In this document: positions 1 through 8,790 of the stretch, piece after piece
How positions within the stretch are numbered: position 1 is the first letter of the stretch
How the letters are laid out: the number at the start of each line of letters is the position of its first letter
Origin: Chryseobacterium sp. LJ668
GTDB taxonomy: Bacteria > Bacteroidota > Bacteroidia > Flavobacteriales > Weeksellaceae
Length of the DNA: 64,000 nt
Assembly (NCBI RefSeq): GCF_019613955.1
Contig: NZ_CP080443.1
Location: 1,240,001 to 1,304,000 of the forward strand
Direction of reading: 5' to 3'
Made by a program: the position numbers and the translations under genes
Notes under the pieces: generated by a model
The model's input: only the letters and a program-made list of their open reading frames with translations
Databases searched by the model: none
What the model was told of the DNA's origin: nothing

Positions 1-965
1 TTAGCTGGATTGAGTAATTTTATCATCAGTTTGAGCTTGGTTCAGGTCTATAAATATTTAAAAAATATTATACGATTACCTTTATTTCTAAGCTTATTGA
101 TTGTTTTCTTTTTCAGTTTATTTTCTACAAACATTCTTTTATCTTTTACCCCGGAAACCTATACCTACACATTATTTTTGTGGTTTTATTTAATTATTAC
201 ACAGCAATTAAATTCAAAAAAGAAGGAAAAATTGCAGGTTCAGCCTTAGTTCTTGCCGGAGTAACAATTGGCGGATTGACCGTGACAAATATTGTAAAAA
301 TTTTCATCCCCATTGTTTTTGAAAAAGGATTATTTAAAAGCTGGAAAAAATTTGGAAATGCAGTTTTCAGGGTTGTTCTTTCATGTGTGGTTTTTATTCT
401 TTTATACTTAACCCGGATCGATTTTAAGTACCAAAACATTCTTTCAAAATCCGGTGAGCAGTATGAAAAATTCTCAAACGTAAAATCTACTCCGATCTGG
501 GATATGATCTATTCCTATTTTTTTGGTGGAAATATACTTTTCCCGAGTTTTTTCATCCGTGAAAAACACAATATGAAGGGTTTTTACTTCAAAGCGATCT
601 TTATGGAAGTTTATTCTTCTGCATTTGCTTACATTTTTATTGGATTAATTTTAGGATTTGTATTGTGGAGCTATTTTAAGAATTTTAAAAATAGACTGGT
701 GCAGATTCTCATGCTGTCATTTTTGGTGGATATCGTCATTCATTGTGTTTTTCGATTCGGGCTACACACTTCGTACATCTACGGAGGACATTATGTTTTC
801 GTATATCCATTGCTATTAGGATGGCTGTTTTCAGCTTATAAATCTTCACCTAAAATACTATCTTTTTTAATGGTAATTACGGGAATCCTGACGGTTTATC
901 TGCTTCTCAACAACTATCATCGTATGATTGATTTTTTTGAATTTCTAAACCATTATTACCAATAA
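1..965 (+). pseudogene. Multi-spanning membrane protein, 5' end outside window, frameshifted
   Basis: An open frame runs from base 1 in frame 1 and stops at 249. A second frame (codon starting at 180) carries the rest to the stop at 965. Both parts are strongly hydrophobic, with several predicted membrane helices. Adding one T to the T-run at 175-179 joins them smoothly, giving ...TLFFVVLFNYYTAIKFK..., so one base appears to be missing. The right part alone could start at the GTG at 180, but it would then lack its first helices. The hydrophobic architecture resembles uncharacterised flavobacterial membrane proteins of the DUF6080 kind; that name is a weak recollection. A sequencing error in the homopolymer is an alternative to true gene decay. 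Confidence 0.6.
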
Positions 966-1006
966 AAGGAGCGCGGAGAAAAATAAATTTTCTCCGCGCT
1001 CCTTTT
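964..1006. terminator. Bidirectional hairpin terminator
   Basis: A perfect 19-bp stem (964-982 with 988-1006) closes a 5-base loop. It has A-runs on the left and T-runs on the right, so it can act in both directions. It lies between the convergent membrane-protein and SPOR genes and begins inside the stop codon of the former. Confidence 0.9.
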
Positions 1007-1026
1007 ATATTTTATTTTATGAAAAG

Positions 1027-1557
1027 TTACTTTGCTTCAGCGCAGAAAATTCTATACTGCACCGCAATTGCAGATTTAAAATACTCTCTCACTCTTGAAA
1101 GATCTGAAGCAGCGCTTTGTTTTGTGAAATAGCTTCCCGCCAGAATTTTATAATTAGGTCTTAATGATGCATCGGTTTCTACTTTCAGGTTAGGAAATCT
1201 CTTCCTGAAATATGCCTTCACCTCATTCGCCTCATCATTAGTTTTAACCGTTGTAATCTGGATCTTATATCCTAAAATTCTCGGATTTTTTCTGCATACT
1301 TCTGCATTGGTAAGTTCTCTGTTGGGAACAAAAATCTTTGTCGGTCTTACCGGAGCCTCATAATCTATCACTGAATTGTTAACAGCAACTCTTGAACATT
1401 TCTCTTCCAAACTGCTCATTGCATCATTCACACGCGAATCCATTGTCATCACCAGCTCTGTTCCGGATAAAGTATCTCTCTTTACAACCTGTTGGGCATC
1501 AACGGTATAAAAACCAAAGAAAGAAAGCATTGAAAATATTTTAATGAAATTTCTCAT
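1027..1557 (-). CDS. SPOR-domain secreted protein
   Basis: A 176-residue protein with a signal peptide (residues 1 to about 21, ending VDA-QQ). The C-terminal part from about residue 95 reads as a SPOR domain: an ILGYKIQI strand, a helix with DEANEVKAYF, then YKILAGSYFTKQSAASDL and a final helix. SPOR domains bind denuded glycan strands of peptidoglycan and often sit in division or envelope proteins. The gene is alone and convergent with the gene at its left, and has its own consensus promoter. Its cellular role cannot be told from sequence. Confidence 0.75.
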   Translation of the reverse strand: MRNFIKIFSMLSFFGFYTVDAQQVVKRDTLSGTELVMTMDSRVNDAMSSLEEKCSRVAVNNSVIDYEAPVRPTKIFVPNRELTNAEVCRKNPRILGYKIQITTVKTNDEANEVKAYFRKRFPNLKVETDASLRPNYKILAGSYFTKQSAASDLSRVREYFKSAIAVQYRIFCAEAK

Positions 1558-1572
1558 TTAAACTTGTTTCTG

Positions 1573-1602
1573 CAAATTTAGAATAATTTAAAAATACAGC
1601 AA
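1573..1602 (-). promoter_or_regulatory. Bacteroidetes-type promoter of the SPOR gene
   Basis: On the minus strand a TTG (-33 element, 1600-1602) is followed after exactly 19 bases by TAAATTTG (-7 element, 1573-1580). This matches the TTG-N19-TAnnTTTG consensus of Bacteroidetes primary sigma factors. The start codon is 16 bases downstream. Confidence 0.8.
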
Positions 1603-1686
1603 CCATAGTTATTTAGAATAGTTACAAATTATACGTTAATGACATTTTCCCCTTTGCTTATACCGTTAAATTCCTGTTAAAAATAT

Positions 1687-1694
1687 TATTTTTG
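1687..1694 (+). promoter_or_regulatory. -7 element of the act operon promoter
   Basis: TATTTTTG matches TAnnTTTG and lies 46 bases before the actA start, the only such element in the gap. No TTG is found at the ideal -33 distance, so this is a partial match. Confidence 0.6.
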
Positions 1695-1740
1695 CGGGAT
1701 TGATTACAGTTTCAATATTTACTAACATAAGATAATTTAA

Positions 1741-3099
1741 ATGATTAGTTGGAGAAAGCATTATAAAAAAGGGCTGATTGCAATAGGTTTATTGTTGTCA
1801 ACAAGTGCTTCAATTTACGGGCAAGACGGCGATCCTAAAAATGGCGAAAAACTTTTTAAGGCAAATTGTACAGCATGTCACGCTTTAGACAAACAAGTTG
1901 TAGGACCGGCACTGAAGGGTGTGGTAGAAAGACTGAAGTCTGAGCAGGGACTGGATAAAGAGTGGCTTCACAAGTGGATTAAAAACAACAAAGAACTCAG
2001 AGCTTCTGGTGACAAGTATGCTAATGAAGTTTTCGAAAAGTACAACAAGACTGAAATGCAGGTCTTTCCTAATCTTGCAGATAAGGATATTGACGACATC
2101 TTGGCATTCACAACCAATCCACCTGCACCGGAACCCGCTGCTGACGCTGCCAAACCGGCAACTGATGCTACAACCGCTGATCCTGCAGACAAAACAACAA
2201 CTAACATCGTAATCATTTCGCTTTTAGCAATTGCTGCTTTATTGGTTTGGATCTTGGTAAAACTGAGACAACTGGTAAAATTAGGCCAGTCTGAAGATTT
2301 AGCAGGACTTAACGAAAGCAGGGTAAGATCTTTCAGTGAAATCTATGAAAAATACCACTACATCGGTAAAGGTCTTATAGCTATTTTGGCTATTCTTGCG
2401 ACTTATGGAGTGTGGAACTGGATCATGTGGATTGGTGTTTACAAAGGTTATAAGCCTGATCAACCCATATATTTCTCTCATAAAATTCACGCTGGAGAAA
2501 ATAAAATCGACTGTCAATTGTGTCACTCAAGTGCTAAATACGGTAAAGTTTCCGAAATTCCTTCTATGAATGTTTGTATGAACTGTCACAGAACAATTTC
2601 TGAGTACAACGGTAAATATCTTGAGCCAGGAAAAGACAAAGCATTCTATGACGGGGAAATCAAAAAGATTTACGAACATACCGGCTGGGATGCAGAGAAA
2701 CAGCAATACACCGGTAAAAATACTTCCCCAGTAGAATGGACGAGAATTCACAATATGCCGGATTTCGTTTACTTCAACCACTCTCAACACGTTGTAGCAG
2801 GGGAACAAGCGATCATCAATTCATTTAACAAGAAAAATCCTGACAACAAGATTGATGTTGTATGTAAAGCATGTCACGGAAAAATTGATACAATGAATGT
2901 GGTACAAATGGCCAATGACTTTACGATGGGATGGTGTATCGAATGTCACAGAACGACTGAAGTTGATATGAACAACGGTTATAATAAAGAATACTTCAAA
3001 AATCTACACGAAAAGCTTAAAAAGCAATATCCTAAAGATGGCGGTAAGATTACTGTAGATGCAATTGGAGGTCTTGAGTGTGGTAAATGTCATTATTAA
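1741..3099 (+). CDS. actA: Alternative Complex III subunit ActA, multiheme cytochrome c
   Basis: A 452-residue multiheme c-type cytochrome of Alternative Complex III, which oxidises menaquinol in place of the bc1 complex. After a signal peptide comes a single-heme cytochrome c domain with CTACH at 43-47. An Ala/Pro/Thr-rich linker and two membrane helices (about 158-180 and 205-235) follow. The C-terminal multiheme region has CQLCH (258), CMNCH (279), CKACH (375), CIECH (399) and CGKCH (447). That gives six CxxCH motifs, one more than the pentaheme ActA core, because a monoheme domain is fused in front. It heads a tight six-gene operon; actB follows after 25 bases. Electrons from the Fe-S clusters of ActB are expected to leave through these hemes. 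Confidence 0.93.
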   Translation: MISWRKHYKKGLIAIGLLLSTSASIYGQDGDPKNGEKLFKANCTACHALDKQVVGPALKGVVERLKSEQGLDKEWLHKWIKNNKELRASGDKYANEVFEKYNKTEMQVFPNLADKDIDDILAFTTNPPAPEPAADAAKPATDATTADPADKTTTNIVIISLLAIAALLVWILVKLRQLVKLGQSEDLAGLNESRVRSFSEIYEKYHYIGKGLIAILAILATYGVWNWIMWIGVYKGYKPDQPIYFSHKIHAGENKIDCQLCHSSAKYGKVSEIPSMNVCMNCHRTISEYNGKYLEPGKDKAFYDGEIKKIYEHTGWDAEKQQYTGKNTSPVEWTRIHNMPDFVYFNHSQHVVAGEQAIINSFNKKNPDNKIDVVCKACHGKIDTMNVVQMANDFTMGWCIECHRTTEVDMNNGYNKEYFKNLHEKLKKQYPKDGGKITVDAIGGLECGKCHY

Positions 3100-3124
3100 T
3101 AACTAAAAAATTAGAAGTATAAAA

Positions 3125-6100
3125 ATGGCTTCAAACAAAATACAATTTAGAAGTATTCACGAACTTAAAGACCCTGCCCTAAACGGCAAGTTGGCTCTTA
3201 AAGAGTTCCAAGAAGAAATTCCGGTAGAAGATTTCTTAGGAGATGCTGAGAAAAGTGACGCTAGTACAACAAGAAGAGATTTCTTGAAGTTATTGGGTTT
3301 CTCTACTGCGGCAGTTACTCTAGCAGCTTGTGAGGCTCCGGTAATCAAAACAATTCCTTATGTGGTAAAGCCGCATGATATTATTCCGGGAGTTCCTAAT
3401 TATTACGCTTCAACATATTTTGACGGTTTCGATTTCGCAAGCGTTTTGGTAAAAACCAGAGAAGGAAGACCTATCAAAATTGAACCGAATCCTGCAGCCG
3501 GTGATTTAGGTAAAACGAACGCAAGAGCTCAGGCAAGCGTACTTTCTCTTTATGACAACGATAAAGTAAAACAGCCTAAGCTTGACGGTAAAGACGAAAC
3601 TTTCGATAAGGTAGATGATTTCGTTATCAAAGGCTTAAATGAAGCTGCGGCTTCAGGTAAGAGAATCGTTTTATTATCTCACTCTTTTGCTTCGCCTACA
3701 TTCAAAAAGTTATTTGCTGAATTTAAAGCTAAATATCCTACTGCTGAATTGGTAACTTATGATGCAATTCCTTACGCTGCTTCTTTAGATGCTGCACAGG
3801 AGGTGTTCGGACAGAGAGCTTTGCCTGTTTATGACCTTAAAGATTCTGAATTGGTAGTTGCTTTCCAGGCAGATTTCTTGGGAGAATACAACGCAGCAAG
3901 TTTAGAAACTTCTTACGCTGCAGCAAGAAAACCGGGAACAACCATGTTGAGACACATCCAGGTGGAATCAAACATGTCATTAACTGGTGCTAATGCCGAT
4001 TCAAGATATAAATTAAAACCAAGTGCTGTAAACAAAACTTTAGTTGAAGTTTACAATGCAATTGTAGGAGGTGGCTCTTCAGATAAAATAGCTAACGAAA
4101 TTGCTAAAGAATTAGCAGCTAAAGGCAGCAAAGCAGTGGTTTTCGCCGATGGTTCTAAAGGTGCTCAGGTTTTAGCTCACTTAATCAATCAAAAATTAGG
4201 TTCAGTAGCTTTCACAGGTAAGGCAAACTTCCTGAAAGAATTTGACAAAGCGAGATTCCAGGAATTTCTAGGATGGGTAAATGGTGGACAGGTTGGTGTA
4301 TTAATCACAAACAATGTTGACCCGATCTATTCTCACCATAAAGGACAGGATTTCAAAAAATCTCTAGCTAAAGTTCCTTACGTTATTGCCGTTGCAGACA
4401 AGAAGAACGAAATGTATAAGGCAGCGAAAGCTGTAATCCCTGTAGCTAACTGGCTAGAATCTTGGGGTGATATCGAGCCTCAGTCTGGAGTTTATTCATT
4501 AATGCAGCCTACCATCCAGAAAATTTACAAATCAAGACAGATTGAAGAATCTCTATTGGTTTGGAAAAACGGAAAGAACAACGCAGCAAACAATTATTAC
4601 GATTATTTAAAAGCGAATTCTGCTTCTGTTTTAGGCGGAACTTCATTCAACAAAGCTTTATACAATGGTATCATTGCTTCTAATAATGCAACATCATTAT
4701 CTTATGCAGGTGGAAACGCTGCACAGGCAGTTGCTGAATTAGGAAACTTTAAAGCGTCAGATTTAGAATTAGTTTTATATACGAAGACTTCCATAGGTGA
4801 CGGAACTCAGGCAAACAATCCTTGGTTGCAGGAATTACCGGATCCATTGACAAGAATGTCTTGGGATAATTACTTGACAATTTCTCCGAGAGATGCTCAA
4901 AGATTAGAAATAGAAAATGATCTGAATGCAAGAATGCAATTAGACGGTTCTATTGTAAATCTTACAGTAAACGGAGTAACTATAGAAAACGTACCTGTAT
5001 TTATTCAGCCGGGACAAGCAGACGGATCAGTTGGTCTTGCGCTTGGTTACGGTAAAAAAGATTCAGGTGCCACTGCAGATACTGGTGTAAATGCTTACCC
5101 ATTATTTGATGGTTCAAACCTTGCAATTTCTAATGTTAAAATAGAAAAAACAGGTGAAAACCACGAGTTTGCAGGTATTCAGCTTCAAAATACCTTGATG
5201 GGTCGTTATGACATTGCTAAAGAAGTTCCGTTAAAGGAATATTTAAATGTAGCATTTGATGACGAACACCATGGATGGAATAAGCCATTGGAATATCATA
5301 CAATCAGTGGTGCACTTCCTGCAGGTAAAATTGACCTTTGGGATGCATTTGATGACACAGATGGCCCTCATTTTAACTTATCAGTTGACTTGAACTCTTG
5401 TACAGGTTGTGGAGCATGTATCATTGCTTGTCAGGCAGAAAACAACGTTCCTGTTGTAGGTAAAGAAGAGATCAGAATGTCAAGAGATATGTACTGGTTG
5501 AGAATCGACCGTTACTACTCTGCAAAAGAAAAAATCGAAACCAAAGAAGGTGTTGAAAGAGGCTTAAATGTTCCTCAGTTGTACGACATATTGATCGAAC
5601 CAAATGAAAGTCCTGATGTGATCTTCCAGCCGGTAATGTGTCAGCACTGTAACCACGCTCCTTGTGAAACGGTATGTCCCGTAGCGGCGACTTCACACGG
5701 TAAGCAAGGTCAAAACCATATGGCTTACAACAGATGTATCGGTACAAGATATTGTGCAAACAACTGTCCGTACAAAGTAAGACGTTTTAATTGGTTTACT
5801 TATAACTTGAATGACCGTTTTGATTTCAATCAAAATAATGATTTAGGAAGAATGGTATTGAATCCGGATGTTGTGGTAAGAACAAGAGGGGTAATGGAAA
5901 AATGCTCATTGTGTATCCAACAGACGCAGGCAACCATCTTAAATGCCAAGAAGGAAAACAGAAAAGTAACAGATAACGAATTTAAAGGTTCAGTTGCTTG
6001 TGCTGCGGCTTGTCCTACAGGGTCATTGACTTTTGGAGACATGAATGACAAAGAATCTGATGTAAGAAAATTATATTCGGACAACAGAAGATATTATTTA

Positions 6101-6169
6101 CTTGAAGAGATCGGAACAAAACCAAACGTGTTCTATCACACTAAAGTAAGAAACAGAGCAGAAAATTAA
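3125..6169 (+). CDS. actB: Alternative Complex III subunit ActB, molybdopterin-like/Fe-S fusion
   Basis: A 1014-residue periplasmic subunit. A twin-arginine signal (RR at 50-51) is followed by LAAC, a lipobox-like site with Cys69, so it may be a Tat-exported lipoprotein. Residues of roughly 75-720 form the molybdopterin-oxidoreductase-like part, which in this family holds no cofactor. The C-terminal part is a four-cluster ferredoxin-like domain with Cys at 759/762/765/769, 839/842/847/851, 871/877/881 and 927/930/959/963. In the third group a Thr (CIGTRYC) replaces one Cys. This fits the family pattern of three [4Fe-4S] clusters plus one [3Fe-4S]. It lies between actA and actC with 25-base gaps. 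Confidence 0.95.
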   Translation: MASNKIQFRSIHELKDPALNGKLALKEFQEEIPVEDFLGDAEKSDASTTRRDFLKLLGFSTAAVTLAACEAPVIKTIPYVVKPHDIIPGVPNYYASTYFDGFDFASVLVKTREGRPIKIEPNPAAGDLGKTNARAQASVLSLYDNDKVKQPKLDGKDETFDKVDDFVIKGLNEAAASGKRIVLLSHSFASPTFKKLFAEFKAKYPTAELVTYDAIPYAASLDAAQEVFGQRALPVYDLKDSELVVAFQADFLGEYNAASLETSYAAARKPGTTMLRHIQVESNMSLTGANADSRYKLKPSAVNKTLVEVYNAIVGGGSSDKIANEIAKELAAKGSKAVVFADGSKGAQVLAHLINQKLGSVAFTGKANFLKEFDKARFQEFLGWVNGGQVGVLITNNVDPIYSHHKGQDFKKSLAKVPYVIAVADKKNEMYKAAKAVIPVANWLESWGDIEPQSGVYSLMQPTIQKIYKSRQIEESLLVWKNGKNNAANNYYDYLKANSASVLGGTSFNKALYNGIIASNNATSLSYAGGNAAQAVAELGNFKASDLELVLYTKTSIGDGTQANNPWLQELPDPLTRMSWDNYLTISPRDAQRLEIENDLNARMQLDGSIVNLTVNGVTIENVPVFIQPGQADGSVGLALGYGKKDSGATADTGVNAYPLFDGSNLAISNVKIEKTGENHEFAGIQLQNTLMGRYDIAKEVPLKEYLNVAFDDEHHGWNKPLEYHTISGALPAGKIDLWDAFDDTDGPHFNLSVDLNSCTGCGACIIACQAENNVPVVGKEEIRMSRDMYWLRIDRYYSAKEKIETKEGVERGLNVPQLYDILIEPNESPDVIFQPVMCQHCNHAPCETVCPVAATSHGKQGQNHMAYNRCIGTRYCANNCPYKVRRFNWFTYNLNDRFDFNQNNDLGRMVLNPDVVVRTRGVMEKCSLCIQQTQATILNAKKENRKVTDNEFKGSVACAAACPTGSLTFGDMNDKESDVRKLYSDNRRYYLLEEIGTKPNVFYHTKVRNRAEN

Positions 6170-6194
6170 AGTTTAAATAATAAATAGGTAAAAA

Positions 6195-7592
6195 ATGTCA
6201 GGACATTACGAAGCTCCGATAAGGGAACCTCTGATTATTGGTCACAAAACTTATCACGATATCACAGAAGATATTGCACGACCTATAGAAGAAAGAGCAG
6301 GTAAATTATGGTGGGTATCACTATATGCAGCCTTAGTTCTTTTCATCTACGGATTCGGCTGTATTGCCTACACTATCGGGACAGGTATTGGAGCATGGGG
6401 GCTTAATAGAACTATTAACTGGGGTTGGGACATTACCAACTTCGTATGGTGGGTAGGTATTGGTCACGCCGGAACCTTAATTTCAGCAGTATTATTATTA
6501 TTTAGACAACGTTGGAGAATGTCTGTAAACCGTTCTGCAGAAGCGATGACAATCTTCGCAGTTGTACAGGCAGCTATCTTCCCGGTTATCCACATGGGTA
6601 GAGTTTGGGTAGGATATTGGGTGTTCCCTCTTCCTAACCAGTTTGGTTCTCTTTGGGGGAACTTCAACTCTCCTCTACTTTGGGACGTATTTGCAATCTC
6701 TACGTATTTCTCAGTATCGACAGTATTCTGGTTTATGGGATTGATTCCTGACTTTGCAATGATAAGAGACAGAGCAAAAACTCCTTGGACAAGAAAAATT
6801 TATACATTCCTAGCTTTCGGTTGGGGTGGTAAAGCAAAACACTGGCAGAGATTCGAAGAGCTATCTTTGGTATTGGCAGGTTTAGCAACTCCACTAGTAT
6901 TTTCGGTACACACTACGGTATCTTTTGACTTTGCTACGTCAGTAATTAAAGGATGGCACTCAACAATCTATCCTCCTTACTTCGTTGCAGGAGCAATCTT
7001 CTCAGGATTTGCAATGGTACAGACCCTATTGTTGATCGCTAGAAAAGTTTGTCACTTAGAAGACTACATCACAATGTATCATATCGAAATCATGAACATC
7101 GTAATCATCTTAACAGGTGGTATGGTAACAGTAGCATATGCAACTGAATATTTCATCGGATGGTATTCTGGTTCTAGATATGAAGACTTTACCTATCTTT
7201 CTCCAGGTGCTGCTACAGGACCTTACTGGTGGGCATTTTGGGCATTGATATCATGTAATTTAATTATTCCGGCTGCATTCTGGTTTAAAAGAGTAAGAAC
7301 AAATATTCTTGCAACATTTGTAATCGCATTGATCATCAACATCGGGATGTGGTTTGAGCGTTTTGATATCATCGTTATCAACCTTTCAAGAGATTACTTG
7401 CCGGGATCTTGGACGATGTTTAAACCAACCATTATCGACGTAGGTGTGTACTTAGGAACAATCGGGTTCTTCTCTGTACTATTCTTATTATACGCAAGAA
7501 CATTCCCTGTAATTGCACAGGCCGAATTAAAATCGATTTTGAAAATCTCAGGTGAAACTTATAAAGCAAAAGAAGGAGATGAGCACCACTAA
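6195..7592 (+). CDS. actC: Alternative Complex III subunit ActC, NrfD/PsrC-like
   Basis: A 465-residue integral membrane protein of the NrfD/PsrC family with about ten hydrophobic helices. In Alternative Complex III this subunit binds menaquinol and is proposed to help move protons. His- and acidic-rich stretches near the N-terminus (GHKTYHDITED) and polar residues within helices (GHAGTLIS, HMGRVWVGYW) are typical. ActF downstream is a paralogue. The 3' end overlaps the chosen actD start by 14 bases, which suggests coupled translation. Confidence 0.95.
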   Translation: MSGHYEAPIREPLIIGHKTYHDITEDIARPIEERAGKLWWVSLYAALVLFIYGFGCIAYTIGTGIGAWGLNRTINWGWDITNFVWWVGIGHAGTLISAVLLLFRQRWRMSVNRSAEAMTIFAVVQAAIFPVIHMGRVWVGYWVFPLPNQFGSLWGNFNSPLLWDVFAISTYFSVSTVFWFMGLIPDFAMIRDRAKTPWTRKIYTFLAFGWGGKAKHWQRFEELSLVLAGLATPLVFSVHTTVSFDFATSVIKGWHSTIYPPYFVAGAIFSGFAMVQTLLLIARKVCHLEDYITMYHIEIMNIVIILTGGMVTVAYATEYFIGWYSGSRYEDFTYLSPGAATGPYWWAFWALISCNLIIPAAFWFKRVRTNILATFVIALIINIGMWFERFDIIVINLSRDYLPGSWTMFKPTIIDVGVYLGTIGFFSVLFLLYARTFPVIAQAELKSILKISGETYKAKEGDEHH

Positions 7593-8100
7593 AATTGTAT
7601 ACGGACTTTATGCTGATGACGACGATCTAATGAACGGAGTTAAGGCATTCAACGATAAGGGAATCGCAATAAACGAAGTTTATACTCCATTCCCGGTTCA
7701 CGGGCTAGATAAAGCTTTAGGTTTAAAAAAGACAAGAATTTCTGATGCTGCGTTTATCTACGCTTTATATGGTGTGAGTATTGGCGCAACAGTTACTTGG
7801 TACGTAATGAATCATGACTGGCCTCAGAATATCGGTGGAAAACCGGCATTTGAATGGTCTAGAAACATGCCTGCCTTCGTAGTTCCAATGTTTGAATTAA
7901 TGGTATTTTGCGCAGCACACATGATGTCTTTAACTTTCTTGGTTAGAAACAAAATGTATCCTGGTGCTCAGGCTCAGAACCCGGATCCAAGAACTACTGA
8001 TGATAAATTCATGATGGAATTTATTACTGAAGATGTAGAATCTATTAAGCAGCTGCTTGTTGATACGGGAGTTGAAGAAATAACTGTTAAAGATGCTTAA
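7579..8100 (+). CDS. actD: Alternative Complex III subunit ActD (DUF3341)
   Basis: A 173-residue DUF3341 protein, a small membrane subunit with two central helices (around FIYALYGVSIGATVTWYVM and the ELMVFCAAHMMSLTFLV region). I chose the ATG at 7579 (MSTTKIVYGLY) over an in-frame GTG at 7552. The family starts this way, and an AAGGAG lies just before this ATG inside the actC end. It overlaps actC by 14 bases, and actE starts one base after the stop. ActD links the two NrfD-like subunits in the complex. Confidence 0.9.
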   Translation: MSTTKIVYGLYADDDDLMNGVKAFNDKGIAINEVYTPFPVHGLDKALGLKKTRISDAAFIYALYGVSIGATVTWYVMNHDWPQNIGGKPAFEWSRNMPAFVVPMFELMVFCAAHMMSLTFLVRNKMYPGAQAQNPDPRTTDDKFMMEFITEDVESIKQLLVDTGVEEITVKDA

Positions 8101-8101
8101 A

Positions 8102-8782
8102 ATGAAAAATACGGTATTAAAAATTACAGCAGTTTTAGGTTTAGCGTCAGTTTTACTTAATTCTTGCGGACCGAAAGAAAATACACCATTGGTCTATTTC
8201 CCGGATATGTATTTTCCGGTAGCTTACGATCCATTGATGAAAGCTGAGCTTGCGTATTCAGATCATGAAAATGAAATTCCTGCATTTGCTAGAAATAACG
8301 GTGGAACAGGGCTTGCTCCCGTAGAAGGTTCTGTTGCTCAAAATAAAGACGGTGTTTTTGAAGAAAGTAAACTTCCTAAAAACCCGGATGAGTACAACGC
8401 TGGTTATGATGCTTCAAAATCATTAACTACTTCTCCTTTGAATCCGGCTAATGCTGCGAAAGATATCGAAAGAGGTAAAATGTTATTTGACCGTACCTGT
8501 TCAGCTTGCCACGGAACTGGTGGTGACGGACAAGGACCAATCGTTCAAAGCGGAGCATATTCTGGCGTGCCGAATTATGCAGACAGAGAAATCACTGTAG
8601 GTTCTGTTCACTATGTATTAACTAACGGTAGAAATGCAATGGGTTCTTATGCAGGACAATTGAACGCCGGAGATAGATGGAGAGTGGCAATGTATGTGAT
8701 CAACGCTTTCAAAAAAGGCGCACCGGCAGCAGCAGCTTCAGCTACACCAGCAAAAAAAGATTCTACCGCAACTAAAAAATAA
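8102..8782 (+). CDS. actE: Alternative Complex III subunit ActE, monoheme cytochrome c lipoprotein
   Basis: A 226-residue monoheme cytochrome c. The signal peptide ends in a lipobox (LLNSC, Cys22), so it should be a lipid-anchored periplasmic protein. The heme motif CSACH is at 133-137 and a likely Met ligand lies in GRNAMGSY. The C-terminus is rich in Ala, Pro, Lys and Thr. An ATG three codons upstream (8093) overlaps actD; the start at 8102 gives the more usual lipoprotein signal. ActE may carry electrons between the ActA hemes and the terminal acceptor. Confidence 0.92.
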   Translation: MKNTVLKITAVLGLASVLLNSCGPKENTPLVYFPDMYFPVAYDPLMKAELAYSDHENEIPAFARNNGGTGLAPVEGSVAQNKDGVFEESKLPKNPDEYNAGYDASKSLTTSPLNPANAAKDIERGKMLFDRTCSACHGTGGDGQGPIVQSGAYSGVPNYADREITVGSVHYVLTNGRNAMGSYAGQLNAGDRWRVAMYVINAFKKGAPAAAASATPAKKDSTATKK

Positions 8783-8790
8783 GAAAAGAA

